From: Batrachochytrium dendrobatidis JAM81
Taxonomy: Eukaryota; Chytridiomycota; Chytridiomycetes; Rhizophydiales
NCBI RefSeq assembly: GCF_000203795.2
Contig: NW_006281099.1
Location: 2,607,774-2,671,773, forward strand
Length of the DNA: 64,000 bases
Direction of reading: 5' to 3'
The position numbers and the translations under genes are program-made. Under the pieces are notes generated by a model, which made no database searches, was not told the DNA's origin, and saw nothing but the letters and a program-made list of their open reading frames with translations. Below, in pieces: positions 47,708 through 58,509 of this stretch (positions are counted from its first letter, which is position 1; each line of letters opens with the position of its first letter).

Positions 47708-49326
47708 TCAAGCCTTTGTCGAATCCAAGTAGTTGCGTAGCTCCTGAATCTGCACAAGAACGGATTTACGGCTGGTACCGCCCAGAGCCGATCGCTGTTC
47801 AATACTACGCTCATTGTTCCAAACTTGAGCCACGTCCTCTTCAAATGCAGGATGCAAGGTTTTGAGTTGCATTAGAGTCAATGCACTCATCGTGGTGTTG
47901 TTCTCTTCGGCCATTCTTACTGCATGTCCAGCAACATGATGAGTCTCGCGGAATGGAACCTAATCAATGTATAAAGTCAGTAAAATACTTGTATGACCAT
48001 TTAGGTTTAATGGATTTAGTCAGCCTGGTGTTGGCAAGTTACACGTCGAGTTCAATAACTTGCATTTTTTCGCACAAGGTATTCAGCAAGATCAGTAGCC
48101 AGCATATCGTTAGTCAAGCTATTTTCCATTCTTTCGGCGTTGATCTATTTGTATTAAAATAAATGGTAGTTTAAGCTACAATTCAGTAGTTCAATACATG
48201 GCATGATCTTACAGTCAGCGTGGAGAGGACACCCGTTGCAATTTGAATGCATCCACTGAGATTCTCTAATGCGTCAAACATGGGTTCTTTGTCTTCTTGC
48301 AGATCCTTGTTATAGGAACTAGGAAGACCCTTGTAGGTCATCATAAATCCAGACATGTCACCAAAGACTCGACCCGATTTGCCACGAATCAACTCAAGCG
48401 AGTCGGGATTCTTCTTTTGAGGCATCAGACTGCTTCCAGTCGAGTAGGCATCAGCAAGCTTCACAAATCCAAACTCACCCGAGCTGTATATAATGAGATC
48501 TTCTGACCAACGACTCAAGTGAATCATTGTCAGACTCGACCAAAACAGAAACTCGGCAACAAAGTCGCGATCACTCACGCCATAGAGACTGTTGGGCATT
48601 GGAGCGACAAACTTGAGGTCTGCAGCCAGTGCCATGCGATCAATGTTGAATGGGTTTCCAGCCAGTGCACCACTGCCCAGTGGCATTTGGTTAATACGAG
48701 GAATCAGCTGGACAAGACGTTGAGCATCTGCATGCCAAGTCCATGCATGCGATAGGATAAACTGTGCCCATCGAATGGGCTGAGCCTTTTGCAGATGAGT
48801 ATATCCAGGCATGATTACATTGATTTCAGACTCGGCTCGATTGATAGCAACTCGAATTAGACTATGAAGATGCACCAGCAGTTGAGTAGCCTCGTCTCGA
48901 AGCCACATGCGCATATCGGTTGCAACTTGATCGTTGCGACTACGACCAGTATGCAGTTTTCCTGCAACCGATCCAACAATTTCTGCGAGTCGTCGCTCGT
49001 TGGCAGTATGAATGTCTTCATCCGAGTCGAGGATTTTGAATGATTTATTCTCCCATTCAACAGCAATCTGCTGTAGACCAGACTCGAGTGAAATGCATTC
49101 GTTCTCAGTCAAAAGGTTTTGACGACAGAGAGCTCGAGCATACGCCTGAGAACCTTGAATATCTACTCTCCAGAGTCTACGATCAAAGTGAATGGAGGCA
49201 TTGAATGCCACCATTAATGGATCTGTTTCGCCAGTGAATCGTCCTAACAAATTCAAAGGATTGACTAAAGTGTTGAATGCATACAGTTATAGTAGACCAA
49301 TTCTTACCTCCCCAAAGCTGAGCCAT
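47708..49326 (-). CDS. ARG4: Argininosuccinate lyase
   Basis: Four exons (49326-49308, 49243-48213, 48144-48064, 47959-47708) give 460 residues, the normal length. It cleaves argininosuccinate to arginine and fumarate in the cytosol. Motifs: MAQLWGGRFTGETDP at the start, DEDIHTANERRL, KLHTGRSRNDQVATDMR, PGYTHLQKAQPIRWAQF, LGSGALAGNPF and the fumarase/aspartase-superfamily signature GSSLMPQKKNPDSLE with the mobile catalytic serine loop. The C-terminal [30 protein letters not shown] is intact only if the intron at 47960-48063 uses a GC donor. The 19-base first exon carries the conserved start of the protein. It shares a 288-base upstream region with the divergent ABCC gene. Confidence 0.96.
47960..48063 (-). 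other. GC-AG intron in argininosuccinate lyase
   Basis: The exon ends CGAAAAAAT before GCAAGTTATTG; the next begins GTTCCATTCCGC after TGATTAG. The join [10 protein letters not shown] matches the conserved RKxVPFRxAH region of the enzyme, so the junction is secure. Confidence 0.85.
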
Positions 49327-49614
49327 TATCAGTAAATGGGAAGAGATTTAAAAATAGAGATTTGATGAATGATCATCACATGATGGATTCATAAACTTGC
49401 TGGTTAGAAATGGAGATGAACAATTGTAATTTAATACGATCGAGTTCTTTGGTGATACTGCAGAATACTCTTAATCTAAACTGAACGATTCAATCATTTA
49501 GTTTAGATTCAATCAGTCTAGAAATTCAATGATTTGAGCTGTTACAACACATTCAATTCATTCTCATTTTACACCATCACTTGGATAAAATATACATTTT
49601 ACTCATTACTGTGC
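49327..49614. promoter_or_regulatory. Shared upstream region of ARG4 and the ABCC gene
   Basis: 288 AT-rich bases between divergent start codons. Promoters of both genes must lie here. I see no specific factor site I can support. Confidence 0.4.
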
Positions 49615-52600
49615 ATGTCTGTCTTTGATCTGACACACCAATGGCTAGTATTTGTAATATCACCATACGGCCAGCAATTGTAAGCAAGGCTTCTTGTGAC
49701 CTATCTAAACCTCGTCTTGATGTCACTGACATGATAAATGGTTACACTTCTATAAAGGTTGCTAGATGGTGTTGTACCATGTTTTATTGCAGTGCTAGTG
49801 CTGTTGAATACTTTTTGGATACAAATATATGAACATGTTGGGTATCAACGACTTCCGGACTGCGCGGATGAATCCACAGCAGCCGCTTCCAGCCCTACCA
49901 GTAGTCCTACTACCCAAGATCAGCACATGGAGTATGCTGTCAAGTTTCAATACTCTATAGACAAGTCCGTTAAACGAACTGTGCTGTTCAAGGTTATACT
50001 GACTCTACTCATGTTGGCTCAGATTGTTCTTTCTGCCTTGATCTGCAATAATCAGTATACCATTTCAATGTCTTATAAACAAGTATTTGAGCTATTTCCA
50101 GGACATGCATTGCTGCTCATTACATGGACGTTGGGGTTGATTGTTCTCATTATTGGACTTGCTATTGATTACGAAACTCCAGCGTTGACGACTGTCTCGC
50201 AATCCTATGCAGGCCCAATCTTTCATGGTCTTCTTTGGCTTGGATTTGCTCGTCTAATATCTATACCTGCAGATATTCGATCTTTGTGGATCGTATGCGA
50301 AACTGCTCCAATTGGAGAGCCTTATTGCAGTAATAATAATATAGCCGCCATGGCTACTAGATATCTGTTTGTGCTCGGTATCTACTCTTGCTTGAAATTG
50401 CTGAGCAACGAGCATAGGTTTCGTGTATGGCTACTATCCAACGATAAATCTGTAAAAGAGTCGTGCGCTTCTATTTGGTCAATCATTACATTTTCTTGGA
50501 TGGATGATTTGATTAGTCTTGGATATGACAAATCGTTGGATTCAGAGGATCTGAATAACATGATGCCTGATGACTTGGCAAAAAACATTCGTTCATCATA
50601 CGAGGCTTGCCAAAATGAAAATTGCTCGCTTATTTGGAATCTTACAACATATGTCGGTACACTGCTGATCATACAAGCGATATTCGCTTTTTTTTCTGCA
50701 GTGTTTACTCTGGGAAGTCCATATTTCCTTCAACAAATTCTGATTTTTGTGGAAAATCCTGCTTCCATATCACATCCATCTGTTGCAGTCATGTATGCCT
50801 TTGCTATTTTCCTTTCTTCAATTTCACGCTCTATTTGCGATGGCCAAATGTATTTGATTGGTCGACGAATTGGACTCCGTGTTCGCTCTGTGATTGTCAT
50901 GCTGATATATGAAAAAAGCTTAATTCCTGCCAGTCATCTTGATACTGTGCTTGACTTGTCTTTGGCCGATTCTAATGCCAGTTCAGGAAAAATTGTTAAT
51001 TTGATGTCATCTGGTATGTTACACTTTTACATATTTAAAACCCCAACTGTATTGCTATCTAACAACTAACCGTTACTATTTAGATGCATTCAAGGTCCTC
51101 GATTTTGCATCCTATGTTATGTATCTGTGGATGACACCACTCGAGGCATTGATTTGTATTATTTTTCTAGTCTATATCGCTGGCCCAGCAGGACTAGCTG
51201 GGGTTGCTATGATGGTGATCATGATTCCTATTGGAGGCCAAATTGGACATTTGATTGCTCGATATCAGAAGCAATTAATGGAGGCTACCGATGGTCGTAT
51301 CAATGCCATCAATGAGGTACTTGTTTTTGACATACTGTTTGGTATCAGATCTGCCAGATTTTCAATTCTACGGTGATGGCTTACTCTTAATCATGCATTC
51401 TTGTACTAATGCTTTTCATCCAACTTGTTTTTAATAACAGCTGTTGCATGGCATTCGGATTGTCAAATTTTTTGCATGGGAACCTCGGTTTGCAAAAAAG
51501 ATTCGAGATTTGCGTGAAAATGAGCTCAAGGCACTTTGGTCATATATCTTCACGACGGCCCTTTCCCGAGTTATTTGGGCTGCTACACCCGTACTCGTTT
51601 CGTTCTGTACATTTACCATGATGACTTGGATTTTTGGTCAAAATCTAGATGCATCAACGGCATTTACAGCACTTGCACTGCTCAATTTGCTCCGTATGCC
51701 CCTTCAAGCCTTTCCTGATGCTATTGTCAAACTCATGGAGTCACTTGTTAGCATTCGCAGAATTGAGGATTATTTAGAAGAACCAAACATACACAACTCT
51801 GTGGATAGTTCTGCCGTATTTACCGACTCTGTTCAGTTTATAGGTAATGCCACGTTTTCGTGGTATGCCACACGAGATAATAATTCTAGACCAGCATCTC
51901 ATCTCAAAAACTTGACACTTGGCTTTCCAAAAAATAAACTCAGCGTTGTTTATGGCCCAACAGGAGGTGGAAAAAGCAGTCTTCTTATGGCAATTCTAGG
52001 AGAAATGCATCTGAAACATGGCGGCGGTGTTCACTTGGGTGAGCTTCAAAAAGGAGATCAACACTTGCCAATTGCATTTGCTTCTCAGCAGTCTTGGCTT
52101 CAAAATGCAACGATTCGCGAAAATATTTGTTTTGGATCCGCTTTTGATCCTGTGAGGTATCAAGAAACACTGGCCGCGTGTGCTCTGACTAAAGACTTGG
52201 AAAATCTAGATGGTGGCGACATGACTGAAGTAGGTGAAAAGGGAGTAAATCTATCTGGCGGTCAAAAGGCTCGTATATCTCTTGCTCGAGCCGTGTATTC
52301 AAGATCGCCACTCGTTCTTATAGATGATCCTCTTTCTGCTGTGGATGCTCCAACTGCCAGGCATTTGTTTGAAAAATGCATTTGTGGGCCATTGCTGGCT
52401 GGACGCACTCGTATACTAGTAACTCACGCCAAAGCACTTTGTGCCCCCAAGGCCGATTTTGTCGTTAGACTATCTAAAGGAGTAGTTTTGCATTCCGCCG
52501 AGTCTCCCGTAAGACATGCAATTCCAGATGCATTGCTTGACGCTGATTTGACTCCTGACGACACTCCTATGGCAGGGGCTTCCAGCAAATCTGATGCATT

Positions 52601-54812
52601 CACCCTGATTAAAGGGAAAGGCACATCTTCCAAAGATTTGATTATTTCTTTGGAAGAAAACAGTATATCTACTTTGAATATCAAGCGAATCACAATTGAA
52701 GAAAAGCGATTAACTGGATCTGTGCCTTTTCGAGTATATATGGCATATATGCTGGCTGCTGGTGGATTTTTTTTCCTTGTAGCTGTACTTGCTGCCTATA
52801 CTTCAGCTCAGGGTTTAGTTATTGGAAATGATATATGGCTTAAAACATGGGCAGACGCGTATCGACAAGTTCCATCTGTTTCCAATGTAGGAAATGTTTT
52901 TACATCTATTATGCAGCCCTTTAATAGTCGGCAAGTACATGAAACTCGACAACTCGATTTGGTGCTTCCTACCACTGGGTTCTTGATACAGAATAATGAC
53001 TTGTTTCAGGAACAGATATGGGCAGCAGGGAATTCATCTACTACTGTATTAATGGCACCAAAGAAGGAAGTAAATCTAAGTTACTATATTGGAATCTATG
53101 CGTTTTTGGGATCACTGTCTATTTTTGCCGTGTTTATTCGTGTATGTGTTGTTGCTATAGGTTCACTCAACGCTTCGCGTACTATCCATAATAACTTGGT
53201 CGACAAGATTCTTCGTGCACCTGCACACTTTTTTGAAAAAACACCCATGGGACGTATTTTGAATCGCTTTTCCAAAGACATCAAAGACATTGATCAAGAA
53301 GTTGGAATTTTTATTGGAGATTTCCTTGGAAATTGTATTTCTGCTACTGGAATCCTATGTTTGATTCTGTATGCCACGCCTCAAGCCATTTTCAGTGTCA
53401 TCCCTATTTCTGTCATTTATGTAGTTGTGGGTCGCAGTTACATTCGTAGTTCTCGTGAACTAAAGCGTCTGGACTCTATTACTCGATCTCCTATATTCTC
53501 TCACTTTGGAGAAACCATCAATGGTGCATCAACAATTCGAGCTTATTCTGCTCAAAATAGGTTTGTGGATCAGATCCACAAACGAATTGATCACAACAAT
53601 ATTGCCTTTTTCAATCTTTGGGCATTGAACCGCTGGCTTGGAATTCGTGTCGACTTTAGCGGTGCACTCATTTCCCTTGCATCGGCAATGGCTATTGTGA
53701 CGATGGTATTGTTTAATGGAGGCATGAACGCTGGTCTTGCTGGATTGAGCATTAGTTACTCATTATCGTTTAGCCAATCTCTTCTTTGGCTGATTCGTAT
53801 GCATGCGCTTATGGAAATGGAGATTAATGCAGTCGAGAGAGTGGATGAATATTTGCAAATCAAGGAAGAGGCACCTGCTACTATTCCTGCTACTTGTCCT
53901 ATAGCTGATTGGCCGACTCATGGCAATATCAGTGTTGAGAATTTGACTTTGCGCTACTCTTCCAATTTAAATCCGGTGCTTTCAAATGTAACGTTTCAAT
54001 GTCGTGCCGGAGAAAAAGTGGCCGTGGTTGGTCGCACAGGTGCTGGAAAAACTACTTTGTCTTTGGCCTTTTTTAGATTCCTCGAGTTTGAAGCCGGCCA
54101 TATTCTAATTGACGGAGTGGATATCTCCACAATTGGAGTACACGACTTGCGATCTAGATTGACCATCATTCCACAAGATCCTGTTTTATTCTCAGGAACG
54201 TTGCGATCCAATTTGGATCCGTTTAACCAGCATACGGATGCAGAGATTTGGTCATGTCTTCGGCTATCGCATTTTCTTGACTCGATTCGCCAAAGTGCTC
54301 TTTCTCCAAACTCTTCATCGGGTAGTCTTCTCAAAGGAGTTGTCGAGTCTGAGCTTTTGTCTTCGACTTCCCTACCCTTGTCTGACACGACGCAAAATCT
54401 AGCCATTCCATCAACGTCTTTAATTTCTATCGACACACCAGTCAATGAAGGCGGCACGAATTTTTCACAAGGTCAACGTCAGCTTTTATGTCTATCACGA
54501 GCTCTCCTTCGTCGATCTCGCGTTATCCTCCTTGATGAAGCTACAGCAAGTGTCGACCACGACACTGACCTTCGTATCCAGCTTTCTATCCGCAGTGAAT
54601 TCCGTAACGCCACATTGCTGTGTATTGCTCATCGTCTGCGTACAATCATTGACTATGACAAAGTTTTAGTTTTGGACAAGGGCAAAGTGGCACAGTTTGG
54701 CACTCCCAACGAGCTGTTGAGCATGGGAAAAGGCATATTTTACGATATGTGTGCAGAGACAGGTGAGCTAGATGAACTGAAAGAGTCTGCCAAAAGGCAC
54801 GTCAAACTATGA
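49615..54812 (+). CDS. Full-length ABCC (MRP/Ybt1-type) ABC transporter
   Basis: Exons 49615-49679, 49758-51013, 51084-51316 and 51441-54812 give 1641 residues. The first exon matters: a frame starting at 49641 looks like the start but cannot join the rest, while the ATG at 49615 (MSVFDLTHQWLVF) splices in phase to LLDGVVPCFIAVLVLL. Extra N-terminal membrane domain (TMD0) with about five segments, then TMD1, NBD1 (Walker A GPTGGGKSS near 689, LSGGQKARISLARA near 788, Walker B LVLIDDPLSAVD), TMD2, NBD2 (GRTGAGKTT near 1381, FSQGQRQLLCLSRALL near 1526, VILLDEATASVD). NBD1 has Asp where the catalytic Glu would be, usual for ABCC. An 80-residue Ser-rich insert precedes the NBD2 signature, as in fungal Ybt1/Bpt1 relatives. 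Likely exports conjugates across the vacuole membrane; substrate inferred only from family. Confidence 0.94.
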
Positions 54813-55269
54813 AGGATTAAGACTTGAAATCGATTATGTAATCATGTTTACGACGTATTGACGTAAAATGCAATATTTTTAAATAAACTGATTAAATATC
54901 TCGAGTAAATATAATATTCATATAATACAATCGAATGATCCCTTTTTCCTTATTTAATATAGCTATACACTATACGATCACCAAGTCTGAACCTAGATTC
55001 AACTGTTTTGATGTTGTTAATTGAACTCGTGTTTGCGCTGTAACTCGAGAAACCAAGGATTGAAGTCTCAAAAATGCAACTGTAATGTAAGCGTTCGTTT
55101 TGAGTGTTCCATTTGCGTGACTACGGATGTAATTCTACAATGTAAGTTGTATGATACTGCCTATTTAAACTGGGAGGTTGGAAATTTAAAGAATGGTATA
55201 TTTATTTGATTGTCAAGTGAATAAAAGATACAATAAAAATGACAAACGATAGCTTGTGTGCAATAGACT
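54813..55269. other. Spacer between convergent genes, with element copy G
   Basis: About 460 bases between the stop codons of the ABCC gene (+) and the CDK-like kinase (-). Copy G covers about 285 of them; AATAAA-type words occur on both sides. Confidence 0.55.
54848..55132 (+). mobile_element. Diverged TIR element copy G (about 285 bp)
   Basis: Left TTTACGACGTATTGACGTAA followed by AATG, and right CCATTTGCGTGACTACGGAT followed by GTAA, are inverted and match the family's ends with more substitutions than other copies, so it is probably older. Confidence 0.55.
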
Positions 55270-56848
55270 TTATTCCTCAAGATCATGCGTAGGGTTAAAG
55301 TATGCATGTTCCAAAGCAGTTTGGGAGCGAATACGATTATCTGCATTATAGACCAGCATTTTCTACGTTTTTTCAAAAGGATAGTTTAAAATAACAGATT
55401 GAGAGCGATTTAATATAAACATGGCATGCATGCAGATAGATAGTTTACCTCGAGCAGATTGAGACCAATCGGATCAAGCAAAACATAGTTTGAAAGGGGT
55501 GTTTTTTGTGAGTGATTTTGAAACGAGATAATGTCTGGTAACGACATGTTACGCACATCAGAGGCTTTAATTGGACCCAGTTTTCTAATTCGCCAAAATT
55601 TAAACCGTATTAGGAGTTTAACTGCAATTTATGAATTTCAAAATCATGTATTCTAACACATTATCAACCCTTTACCTTTGAATATCGTTTAAAACACTGA
55701 TTTCGGTTTCTCCATCAAATAGCGGGCGGCCACGTACCAGCTCTAATTGCATGGTGAATATGATCAGTAATGGTACATCAAAATCTACTTATAAAATATT
55801 AGAAATAAATAGCAACACAACATGACTTGCCTGCAAAGATACAACCACAACTCCAGATATCTATGACAGCTCCATATTCTCTCACACCAAAAAAGATTTC
55901 AGGAGCACGATATAGCATGGTCACAGTCTAAAGATAATCATGTAAAAATCAAGCGCATTTGAAAAAGTTATGTTGGAGTCTATTTCAAATACACATCCAA
56001 AGCAAATTCCAAGTAGTATTCCATACGATCGCATACCTCGGGAGTGTAATGCCGTTTATCAGGGAACGAACGTACTCGAGCCAATCCAAAATCAGCAATT
56101 TTAAGTTTAAGCTTTGAAGACATATCACCCCGAACTGAATAATTTACAAGAATGTTACTTGGCTTTAAATCACGATGCATTAATCTGCGACCATGAGCAA
56201 ACGCCAGACCAGCTAAAATCTGACTCATGCAATCTCGAACCGTTTCTCTTGGTAAGCCCAACTCAATTTTGTCATCCAAGGAAAGAAGCGATAGCTGCTG
56301 CTCAGAACTAAAGTCGTTTGTTTGTTCTAACATAGCTTTACATACATATGCCTTGATATGTTTTGCTAGGTCTGTTTCTGCATAATCCATTACAAGGTAG
56401 ATAAATCTATGTGGAAGATCTTGAAAAACTTCATGAACTCTACGAGTTGCTCAATAAGAGTTGGTCAGTATTACGACTACACAAACCAAGACTTTATTAG
56501 TAAGCGGAGATCTAGCAAACAACTCAACTGGACAATGTTTTCCGCATTCATTCGACGATTGAAGCTATGAGGTTGAAATCTACGATGCAATTCATAATCC
56601 CTAATATTGTTTCTATTGAGAATACATGCCTCTCGTAGGGTTGTTGCACCAATGCCTTCCTCGTCCATAGGAGTCCGTTTGACTGCAACCAACTCTCCAG
56701 ATTCAATGTGCGTTGCCTTGAACACCACTCCATAGACTCCTCTGCCAAGCTCCTTTCCCTTGCGATATTTGGCCCATACGCTCGGTAGTTCCAGCAAAGA
56801 ATTGTGTGATTCTGGTTTGATGGGCGAGCAAGCGTTGAATCCAATCAT
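55270..56848 (-). CDS. Divergent cyclin-dependent-kinase-like Ser/Thr kinase
   Basis: Motifs in order: glycine loop [27 protein letters not shown] with the ATP-site Lys; a PSTAIRE-equivalent [26 protein letters not shown]; catalytic [31 protein letters not shown] motif [40 protein letters not shown]. It ends [16 protein letters not shown]. All key catalytic residues are present. The C-lobe helix before the HRD motif has an insert of about 25 residues ([17 protein letters not shown]), absent from core CDKs. The TTLRE-type helix recalls mitotic CDKB-type enzymes, but I do not assign an orthologue. The exon join between ENIVQL and [14 protein letters not shown] is unclear. One later intron has a GC donor. 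Start codon is 98 bases from the divergent PRCC-like gene. Confidence 0.82.
55743..55830 (-). other. GC-AG intron in the CDK-like kinase
   Basis: The exon ends TTTGCAG before GCAAGTCATG; the next starts AGCTGGTACG after CAATTAG. Joining gives C-I-F-A-E-L-V-x-G-R-P-L-F, the standard CDK sequence, so the GC donor is well supported. Confidence 0.85.
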
Positions 56849-56946
56849 TAACAGTTCAGATTAGACTGCAAGATTCAAGATATCGGAGTTTCTACCTGAG
56901 GACTGCCGTGATTTAATTCGGATGATTTCAACAAATACAGTTTAAT
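56849..56946. promoter_or_regulatory. 98-bp bidirectional promoter
   Basis: Only 98 bases separate the start codons of the kinase (-) and the PRCC-like gene (+), so both cores must overlap. No TATA box is evident. Confidence 0.5.
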
Positions 56947-58429
56947 ATGCAGTCGCTTGTTGCTGATTATGGCTCATCTGATGAGGACAGTGAAGCCAGT
57001 AATACTTGCAAACTTACTTTGAAAACAGAGTCTTTTTCTAAACCACTTTCTGCAAAACATGAATCTGTTGCTCAGCCATCCAGGAAAAAAACTCGAGTTA
57101 AAGTGGATCATTCCTTCTTCTCAGTGCATTCTGGAGATGTCGAGTCCAGTAGTGATCAGGATAATCAGCATGACGACACATTAAACAGTCCATCCAATTT
57201 ATCTCGAATGGATCCTAAACCGTCTGGACTCAAATCACTGTTTGCAATGCTTCCAGCTCCTAAGAAATCATCCATGACAAGCCCACACACTGTAGGATCA
57301 AATACTGCAAATAGTATGCCTTCTCCACGCATGCTTGGTCAAGCCTCTGGCGATGGACTGCAACCTGGGCTTATGATTTCTCAACCAATCTCTCGTATTT
57401 CAAAAATCACTTCTACTGCATCAAAAAACATGCCAGTTTCTCATACTAAAAGTAGTACTGCATCCAAATCTACTTTAGAAAAAGAAACCGAGGTAAAAGT
57501 AAAAAAACAAGCGGATGATATTGATCCAGATTGCTTCTTTAATCCAGGTGAGGTCGTATTGGTGTAGATGAATCGCTTGTGTTTATCTTGTAATGATGGC
57601 TTTGGTGTATTTAATCTACGAATTTCAAATTTTAGGTATCGAGGACAGCGATCGCTCTAGCAATGCAAATCTATCCACATTTGTAGCACCATTGGTTTCA
57701 TCATCCATGAGTCTTAATTACACAGATTCGAGTGAATCTCCGGTGGTGGGTGATTATGAAGCATATGCAGCTCAGTTTAGTGGATATACATCTCAAAAAC
57801 CAAATGTACTTCCACCCGAGGATATTCAAGATCAATCTCAAAACGTAGACAAAAATGGACTTCCCTTTGGTATAGATGAAAGTGTGGTAAGAGTACGAGT
57901 TCAAGTCATTGTAAACTATACTCATGATCAACATGGTTTAAATCTTGCTTGATTTGACATATCGATTAGCTTCTTAAATTAGGACATAGAGTGAAAAAGG
58001 ATGGAGCAGTGGAGATTAAAGAGATTCATCATGCTGATCAGATGGGAAATATGCATGCTATGCATTTGGAACGAAATGCTAGTTTACAAGGATTACCAGA
58101 AAACGCTTCATTTTCGGTGAGTTGTCCATCTTGTTGCTACCATCGTATACTATCATTTTTATCCAGTTTTGAAATTATACTGTTGTATGCCAAATGTCTT
58201 TTCAAAATGTAAATAGTTCAACATTTGTAAAATGGTGCTGGAATCTAAATGGTGTGTGAATCAATAATCATAGAAACTTGGATCCGGTGTCATATCTCAA
58301 GGAATGAAGCGACGCCATAATATCATGTCCCTTGCACACGAAGCAAAGGCACGACAACAGACACTTGAAGAGCAAGCAACAAATCGCAAAATCATGAAAA
58401 AAGAAATACGATCCAAATACGGATTCTAA
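56947..58429 (+). CDS. PRCC-like protein (mitotic checkpoint / splicing factor family)
   Basis: Four exons. It starts MQSLVADYGSSDEDSE, the typical short acidic opening of PRCC proteins (visible motif: LVxYxSSDE). The middle is Ser/Pro/Lys-rich with a GLKSLFAMLPAPKKSS motif, the conserved LPxPK core. A segment DYEAYAAQFSGY precedes the most conserved part, the C-terminal tail GMKRRHNIMSLAHEAKARQ ending in RSKYGF, which matches the KRKHQITYLxHQAKxRE...KYGF end of human PRCC. Animal PRCC binds MAD2B and is nuclear and linked to splicing speckles; the role here is inferred. The last exon joins at FS|KLGSGVISQG. Intron positions are supported by frame continuity. Confidence 0.82.
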
Positions 58430-58509
58430 CAAGTTGCAAATACGTTCAACTCAAATAAACTACGTATACAATGCAAAGTGGTGGATATATGAGTTGCAAG
58501 AATGCGCCT

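Noticed and set aside
49641..49832. A 63-codon frame starting ATGGCTAGT as the start of the ABCC transporter
   Set aside because: It cannot join the downstream frame in any GT-AG phase. The ATG at 49615 in another frame splices cleanly at 49679/49758 and gives a sensible membrane segment.
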